A DNA stretch of 64,000 nucleotides from NCBI RefSeq assembly GCF_005938675.2, contig NZ_VCCH02000007.1, positions 1 through 64,000 of the forward strand, written 5' to 3'. A program made the translations under genes and the position numbers. This document shows positions 59,357 to 64,000 of the stretch, in pieces (the first letter of the stretch is position 1; every line of letters starts with the position of its first letter). The notes below the pieces were generated by a model that had not been told where the DNA came from, made no database searches, and saw only the letters and a program-made list of their open reading frames with translations. The DNA is from Mycobacterium sp. KBS0706 (GTDB taxonomy: Bacteria > Pseudomonadota > Alphaproteobacteria > DSM-16000 > Inquilinaceae).

Positions 59357-60574
59357 TCACTTCTTCAGCACGCGGTCGATGGTCGCCTGGGCGGTCTGCA
59401 GCGCCGTCTTGGCGTCGCTCTGATGCGTCAGGGCCGACTGGATCGCGGTCTGGATCGCCTTCGAGATCTTCGGCCAGTCCGGGTTCGGGCCGCGCGGCCG
59501 GGCGTACTGCATCTGCTCGGTGAACACGGCATAGGCCTTCGGCCATTGCGGCGAGTCGACCTTGGCGTCCTGGACCGGCGGCAGCAGGCCGAACTCGTTC
59601 CAGATCCGGTGGTTCTGCGAATAGATGTATTCCAGCAGCATGAAGGCCTCCTTCGGGTGCTTGGAGGTCTTGAAGATCACGTTGTTGAAGTCGCCGAGGG
59701 CCGAGGCGCGCGGGCTGCCCTGCTTCTCGACCGGGAACAGTGCCACGCGATAGTCGAACTTGGCCTCCTTGGCCATGAACGGCAGCTCCCACGGGCCGGA
59801 GATGACCATCGCGGCGCTGCCGGCGTTGAAGGTGCCGGATGAATCATGCTGGCCGCGGATCAGCGTGTCGGGCGAGGCCAGCTTCTCGTCCAGCAGCTTC
59901 TGCCAGAACTCCAGCGCCCGCACCGCACCGTCCGACCCGACGCTGTCGTAGTCGGCGCCGGCGCTCTGGATGAAGGGCAGGAACTGGAAGGTGCCCTCCT
60001 CGGTGCCGATGGCGGAAAAGGCGAGGCCGTAGACGTTCTTGGCCGGGTTGGTCAGCGTCTTCGACGCCTGATACAGCTCGTCCCAGGTCTGCGGCGGCTT
60101 CTCGGGATCGAGCCCGGCCGCCTTGAACATGTCGGCGTTGTAGTAGAGGGCCAGGGTGTTGGAGGCGCGCGGGATGGCGTAGAGCTTGCCGTCCCAGATC
60201 GAGGAGTTGCGCGGGCCGGGATAGAAGGCGTCGGCCTTGATCACCTGCGACTGCTCGACATAGGGCGACAGGTCCAAGAGCACCCCGCGCGCTGCGAACA
60301 TCGCGGTCTCCGGGTTGTCGATGCCGATCACGTCGGGAGCCGATCCGGCGGCATAGGATCGCATCGCGTCGTTCACCACGTCGGCGAAGTTGACGTGCTT
60401 GATGTTGACCGTGATGTCGGGGTGCTGGGCCGCGAACTCCTTGGCCAGCACATAGGTGAACTCGCCCTCGTCGTCATGGGTCCAGACCTCCAGCGTCACC
60501 GGCTCGGCCCGGGCCAGGGCGGTGGAGGCGAGAAGGGCGGCGGTTCCCAACAGAAGTCGCAGGGTCCTGGACAT
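59357..60574 (-). CDS. Carbohydrate ABC importer solute-binding protein (family 1)
   Basis: Periplasmic binding protein of 405 residues with a Sec signal peptide (LRLLLGTAALLASTALARA, cleavage about residue 23). The mature protein is of the family 1 sugar-binding type: LEVWTHDDEGEFTYVLAKEFAAQHPDITVNIKHV, YNADMFKAAGLDPEKPPQTWDELYQASKTL and FNAGSAAMVISGPWEL. It belongs to the operon with the isomerase and Gfo/Idh enzyme upstream and the permeases downstream. Ligand is probably a sugar or sugar acid; exact identity unknown. Confidence 0.93.
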   Translation of the reverse strand: MSRTLRLLLGTAALLASTALARAEPVTLEVWTHDDEGEFTYVLAKEFAAQHPDITVNIKHVNFADVVNDAMRSYAAGSAPDVIGIDNPETAMFAARGVLLDLSPYVEQSQVIKADAFYPGPRNSSIWDGKLYAIPRASNTLALYYNADMFKAAGLDPEKPPQTWDELYQASKTLTNPAKNVYGLAFSAIGTEEGTFQFLPFIQSAGADYDSVGSDGAVRALEFWQKLLDEKLASPDTLIRGQHDSSGTFNAGSAAMVISGPWELPFMAKEAKFDYRVALFPVEKQGSPRASALGDFNNVIFKTSKHPKEAFMLLEYIYSQNHRIWNEFGLLPPVQDAKVDSPQWPKAYAVFTEQMQYARPRGPNPDWPKISKAIQTAIQSALTHQSDAKTALQTAQATIDRVLKK

Positions 60575-60600
60575 GAGCTTCCTCCACTGTGTTGGTTGTT

Positions 60601-61521
60601 CTATTGCGGATTGGCGATGAACTCCCCGCCGCGGCAGCGCTGCAGGTAGCGCAGGCCCTCGACCTGGCCGGTCATCTCCAGGTCGCCGCGATAGACCGGG
60701 TCGTGCCAGCCCTCGATGTCGATCGAACCGCGGAAGCCGCCCAGCCGCAGCTCGGTGATCACCCGGGTCCAGTCGGTGTCGCCGAAGCCGGGGGTGCGGT
60801 GGAAGGCGAAAGGCACGCGGCCGTGCACGCCGTGCTCCTTGACCACGTCCCAGCGCACCGTCGCGTCCTTGCCGTGGACGTGGAAGATCTTCGGCGCCCA
60901 GCGCCGGATCTGCGGCACCGGGTCGATCAGGTAGTACAGCTGGTGGCACGGCTCCCATTCCAGGCCGAGATTGTCGTCCGGCAGGGCGTCGAACATCAGC
61001 TCCCAGGCGGCCGGGTTGTGGGCGATGTTCCAGTCGCCGGTCTTCCAGCTGCCCTCCATCGGGCAGTTCTCGAAGGCCAGGCGCACGCCCTTGTCGGCGG
61101 CGCGCCTGGCCAGCCGGCCGAACACCTCCTTGAATCGCGGCAGGCTCTCCTCCAGCGGCTTGCCGCGCACCCGGCCGGTGAAGCCGGCGACGATGTCGGT
61201 GCCGAACAGATGGGCGTTGTCGATCAGCGTCTCCCACCCGGCCAGGGTCTCGCGGTCCTGCGCCTGGTCCTCCAGCGGGTTGCCGAACATGCCGAGCGCG
61301 CCGACGGTGACGCCGCTGTCGCCGATCGCCTCGCGGATCTGCCCGGCCAGGCGCGGGACGTCCTTGCCGCCCAGGGTCTGCCAGAAGAACGGCTCGATGC
61401 TCTCGAAGCCATGGGCGATGATCTGGCGGACATAGCCGGCCGGGTCGTCGCCATTGGCGCGCACCATGGTGCCGATGCGGATGTCCTGGTGCCCGGTCCG
61501 GGCAGGCTTGGCGCTGGTCAT
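60601..61521 (-). CDS. Sugar phosphate isomerase/epimerase-like TIM-barrel protein (xylose isomerase-like AP_endonuc_2 family)
   Basis: TIM-barrel protein of 306 residues. Metal and sugar ligands of this family appear in FESIEPFFWQ, RLAFENCPMEGSW (Glu), LGLEWEPCHQ (Glu), FHVHGKDA (His) and SIDIEGWHDPV (Glu). Its start overlaps the Gfo/Idh stop by 4 bp. Pairing with a Gfo/Idh dehydrogenase and importer is the common arrangement for catabolism of inositol- or sugar-acid-type substrates. Hydroxypyruvate isomerase-type activity is an alternative. Confidence 0.88.
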   Translation of the reverse strand: MTSAKPARTGHQDIRIGTMVRANGDDPAGYVRQIIAHGFESIEPFFWQTLGGKDVPRLAGQIREAIGDSGVTVGALGMFGNPLEDQAQDRETLAGWETLIDNAHLFGTDIVAGFTGRVRGKPLEESLPRFKEVFGRLARRAADKGVRLAFENCPMEGSWKTGDWNIAHNPAAWELMFDALPDDNLGLEWEPCHQLYYLIDPVPQIRRWAPKIFHVHGKDATVRWDVVKEHGVHGRVPFAFHRTPGFGDTDWTRVITELRLGGFRGSIDIEGWHDPVYRGDLEMTGQVEGLRYLQRCRGGEFIANPQ

Positions 61522-62549
61522 GGTCCCTCGATCGTCTGGATGGCCACGCGGCGGCCCTGGCGCGCGCTCTCGATCGCGCCGAAGACCATGGCGAGGCTGT
61601 GGAAGTTCTGGTGGCCGACCGTCTCGGGCTCGGTGCCCGTGCGGACCGCATCGACGACGTCGCGGATGATTCCGAGATGGCCGCCGGTCCGGTCGGCCGG
61701 ATCCGCGGGCGGCATCTCGATGGTCTCGGGCGCGAAGAACAGCCCGTCCCGGTGGTTGCTCGCCACCTCGGCCCGAAAACCCTCGGCCCCGTCCCAGCTC
61801 AGGCTGCCCCTGGTGCCGGTCAGGCGCCATTGGCTCTCCCAGCTGGTGCGCAGCCCCTCGGCGCACCAGCTGCCGCGATAGGTCAGGACGGCGCCGCCCT
61901 CCAGCTCGAAGATGGCATTGGCGCTGGCGCCATGGGCGTACCAGGACCCGGCCGGGTTGCTCTCATGGCAGTAGACGGCGAGGGGGCGGCGGCCGGCGAC
62001 CAGGCGGGCGGCATCCAGGGTGTGGATCGCCATGTCCAGCAGCAGCACATGCTGCATCTCCTCGCGGAAGCCGCCGAAATGCGGCGCGACGAAGAAGTCG
62101 CAATGCACGCCGGTGATGTCGCCGATCAGGCCGCTCGCGGCCGCCCGCTGCAGCCGGCGCACGCCGGGATGATAGCGCCGGTTCTGCACCACCGCATGCA
62201 CCCGCCCGGCCGCCTTGGCGGCGACCACCAGCTCGCGCGCGGCGTCCAGGCTGTCAGCCATCGGCTTCTCGCTCAGCACGTGGCAGCCGCGGGCGAGGCC
62301 GGCCAACACCACGTCGCGGCGGGCCCCCGGCACGACAACGTCGAACAGGATGTCGGGTTTGAGGCGATCCAGCAGGGCCGGCACGTCGGTGCCGATCTCG
62401 GCGCCGGCCAGACCGAACTCCTCGGCGCGGCCACGGGCCCGCCCGGGGTCGAGATCGGCCAGGCCGACCACCTCCAGCCCCTCGATCTGGCGGGCGGCTT
62501 CGAGCCAGGCCCGGCTCATGGCGCCGCATCCGGCAAGGACGGCTCGCAC
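61518..62549 (-). CDS. Gfo/Idh/MocA-family oxidoreductase
   Basis: NAD(P)-dependent sugar dehydrogenase-like protein of 343 residues. N-terminal Rossmann motif VLAGCGAMSRAWLEAA. The family EKPMADSL motif carries the catalytic-site Lys at about residue 94. The C-terminal alpha/beta domain contains HCDFFVAPHFGG and DMAIHTLDAARLV. It is the first gene of the minus-strand operon and overlaps the isomerase gene. The divergent LacI-type regulator starts 151 bp away with a palindromic operator between. Confidence 0.93.
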   Translation of the reverse strand: MRAVLAGCGAMSRAWLEAARQIEGLEVVGLADLDPGRARGRAEEFGLAGAEIGTDVPALLDRLKPDILFDVVVPGARRDVVLAGLARGCHVLSEKPMADSLDAARELVVAAKAAGRVHAVVQNRRYHPGVRRLQRAAASGLIGDITGVHCDFFVAPHFGGFREEMQHVLLLDMAIHTLDAARLVAGRRPLAVYCHESNPAGSWYAHGASANAIFELEGGAVLTYRGSWCAEGLRTSWESQWRLTGTRGSLSWDGAEGFRAEVASNHRDGLFFAPETIEMPPADPADRTGGHLGIIRDVVDAVRTGTEPETVGHQNFHSLAMVFGAIESARQGRRVAIQTIEGP

Positions 62550-62593
62550 CTGGTTTCGCTCCCTCGGTTCGGCGGTTTGTACGATTGTGTCGC

Positions 62594-62607
62594 CGTAAAC
62601 GTTTACG
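62594..62607. promoter_or_regulatory. LacI/GalR-type operator, perfect 14-bp palindrome
   Basis: CGTAAACGTTTACG is a perfect palindrome with the central CG step favoured by LacI/GalR proteins. It lies 45 bp upstream of the Gfo/Idh start and about 94 bp upstream of the lacI-like start, in the divergent promoter. Control of both directions by the adjacent LacI-type protein is inferred. Confidence 0.85.
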
Positions 62608-62700
62608 ATATTGATGTCGGGCGCATCCGGCTGTCAATACGGTTCTGGCATTACCGATGCGTTCGGTTGCACTCTGTCGCCGCGGAAGGGAGAAGATCAC

Positions 62701-63735
62701 TTGGGAATCCGCGAGCTCGCGAAGCATCTGAACATCTCGATCGGGACCGTCTCCCGCGCCCTGAACGGCCGCGGCGACGTCAATCCGGAGACAAGGCGGC
62801 GGGTGCTGGAGGCGGCGGCGGCGCTGGGCTATTCGCCGAACCAGTCCGGCCGCAGCCTGCGCCAGGGGTCGACCAATGCGATCGCCTTCATGCTGCAGAC
62901 CTATAGCGGGGCCGAGCTGTATGGCGAGCCCTTCTTCATGGGGCTGTTCAGCGGCGTGCAGCAGGCGCTGGGCCGGCACGGGCTGGACCTGATCGTGCTG
63001 CTGAACACCCCGGACGGCGACCATGAGGCGCAGCTGCGCCGGGTGGTGGAGCGGCGCCTGGCCGACGGCATCCTGCTGCCCTGGACAAGGCGGGTCGACC
63101 CGCGGCTCGACTTTCTGCTCGACCGCCGCTTCCCCTTCGCCGCGCTGGGCCGCAGCCTGTCCGGCGGTGAGCATCCCTGGATTGACCTCCACTTCGAGCA
63201 GGCGGCGGATGTCGCGGTCGACCGCTTCGTCGGCTTCGGCCACCGCCGCATCGGCCTGGCCAACAACGGCCACGACCTGATGCACGCCCATATCCTGCTG
63301 GACGGCTATCGCCGGGCCCTGGCGCGGCACGGCATCGGCTTCGACGAATCGCTGGTGCGGACCGAGGAGATGACCGAGGCCGGCGGCTACCGCCTGGCGT
63401 CGGGCCTGCTGGACCAGGGACCGCTGCCGACGGCGCTGCTGGTGGCGAATGAGCGGATGGCGGTCGGCGTCTACCGCCGGCTGAACGAGGCTGGGGTGCG
63501 GCCGGGACGGGACATCGCCATCATCGGCGGCATGATCGACAGCCCGGCCAGCCGCTTCCTGTCGCCGGCGCTGACCTGCTTCCGCCTGTCGCTGCACGAT
63601 CTCGGGGTGAGGCTGGCGGAGGCGCTGCTGGCGACCATGCCCGGCCATGCCGATGCCTATGGCGGCCTGGTCCAGGACCTCTGGCCGCTGGAGCTGGTGC
63701 CGCGGGAGAGCGACCGGGTGCTGCTGGGCGGGTGA
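62701..63735 (+). CDS. LacI-family transcriptional regulator
   Basis: Regulator of 344 residues. Helix-turn-helix and hinge at 1-60 (IRELAKHLNISIGTVSRALNG ... NQSGRSLRQG), then a periplasmic-binding-type ligand domain (PFFMGLFSGVQQALGRHGLDLI, FVGFGHRRIGLANN, PTALLVANERMAVG). The TTG at 62701 is chosen as start because it follows GGAAGGGAG by 8 bp and begins exactly at the HTH; an ATG-initiated frame from 62611 would add 30 unrelated residues. It likely represses the divergent sugar operon and itself through the 14-bp palindrome. Confidence 0.92.
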   Translation: MGIRELAKHLNISIGTVSRALNGRGDVNPETRRRVLEAAAALGYSPNQSGRSLRQGSTNAIAFMLQTYSGAELYGEPFFMGLFSGVQQALGRHGLDLIVLLNTPDGDHEAQLRRVVERRLADGILLPWTRRVDPRLDFLLDRRFPFAALGRSLSGGEHPWIDLHFEQAADVAVDRFVGFGHRRIGLANNGHDLMHAHILLDGYRRALARHGIGFDESLVRTEEMTEAGGYRLASGLLDQGPLPTALLVANERMAVGVYRRLNEAGVRPGRDIAIIGGMIDSPASRFLSPALTCFRLSLHDLGVRLAEALLATMPGHADAYGGLVQDLWPLELVPRESDRVLLGG

Positions 63736-63838
63736 TCCCGATCGATTAGGTTCCGGTTGACGGGATGGGAATCCCATCCGTACCCTGCTGTGTCATAACA
63801 ATTTCAAGAATAGTTCACAGCCGAGGGGGAAGGCCGTC

Positions 63839-64000
63839 ATGAGCCTGAGCTTCAAGGATGCCGTGTCCCGAGTCGGACAGCAGCGCAGCCCGGCCGCCAC
63901 CCAGCGGTCCGCGAATACGGATCAGTTCAATCTGTCCGTGCAGCGCGCCAAGGACGAGAAGCCCGCCGCGCCCCCTGCGCAGCAGCCGGAGGCGGCGCCG
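63839..64000 (+). CDS. Start of an open gene running off the window
   Basis: ATG at 63839 after a GGGGGAAGG ribosome site opens a frame that stays open for 54 codons to the window end. The predicted start is hydrophilic, Gln/Ala/Pro/Arg-rich and low in complexity, with no signal peptide. I recognise no family; function cannot be judged from this fragment. It has its own promoter region after the LacI gene (63736-63838, AT-rich). Confidence 0.65.
   Translation, partial: MSLSFKDAVSRVGQQRSPAATQRSANTDQFNLSVQRAKDEKPAAPPAQQPEAAP

Noticed and set aside
1..64000. Prophage, transposase or integrase genes
   Set aside because: No transposase, integrase or phage structural motif was seen in any frame; the mobile signals are limited to small palindromic repeats.

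Overview
The window is very GC-rich, dense coding DNA. Codon use, the gene families and the intergenic palindromes suit an alphaproteobacterium, most likely of the Rhodospirillales (Azospirillum/Inquilinus-like). The genus is a guess; no rRNA or marker gene fixes it.

Positions 1-29.1 kb are a group-2 (ABC-transporter-dependent) capsule or K-antigen locus. It holds a complete-looking export set: KpsD-like outer-membrane lipoprotein, KpsE adaptor, KpsM permease and KpsT ATPase. It also holds a KpsS-like protein, three GT4-type glycosyltransferases, an LTA-synthase-like sulfatase-fold enzyme, GDP-mannose supply genes (manC, manB and an AGE-family isomerase) and an HU/IHF-like gene. Inside it is a lipid-making cassette: a 2447-residue highly reducing type I polyketide synthase without a thioesterase, an alpha-oxoamine synthase translationally coupled to it, and a short-chain dehydrogenase coupled to kpsS. 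Content and arrangement recall the Sinorhizobium meliloti rkp-1 region (rkpA, G, H, I, J). I infer that the cassette builds a sphingoid-like (amino-ketone, then amino-alcohol) lipid for the capsule. A GH38 alpha-mannosidase follows at 29.6-32.6 kb.

Positions 32.7-50.2 kb are nutrient uptake and catabolism. A dpp/opp-type peptide transporter operon ends in an M32 carboxypeptidase. Divergent from it is a GntR-type regulator leading a creatininase / ketopantoate-reductase-like / SDR / M20 peptidase operon. Then come a TetR regulator with a palindromic candidate operator, a TauD-type dioxygenase and a sugar-type ABC importer (two permeases and a Tat-exported binding protein, no ATPase).

Positions 50.2-57.4 kb hold a 0.7-kb gene-free stretch with a strong hairpin, an elongator tRNA-Met(CAT) with its terminator, an M16 peptidase pair (one active, one lacking the zinc motif), an EamA transporter, an SCP2 protein, mnmA, and an HpcH/HpaI aldolase gene with an apparent 1-bp frameshift.

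Positions 57.4-63.7 kb are a LacI-controlled carbohydrate operon: Gfo/Idh/MocA oxidoreductase, TIM-barrel sugar isomerase, binding protein and two permeases, again without an ATPase. A perfect 14-bp palindrome lies in the divergent promoter. The last 160 bases begin a further open gene.

At least four families of paired inverted-hairpin repeats occur between genes. One family occurs twice (38.5 kb and 59.2 kb), and its second copy covers the start of a permease gene and encodes part of its N-terminus. A hexamer, AAACCT/AGGTTT, recurs in five capsule-locus intergenic regions and is a candidate shared regulatory element.
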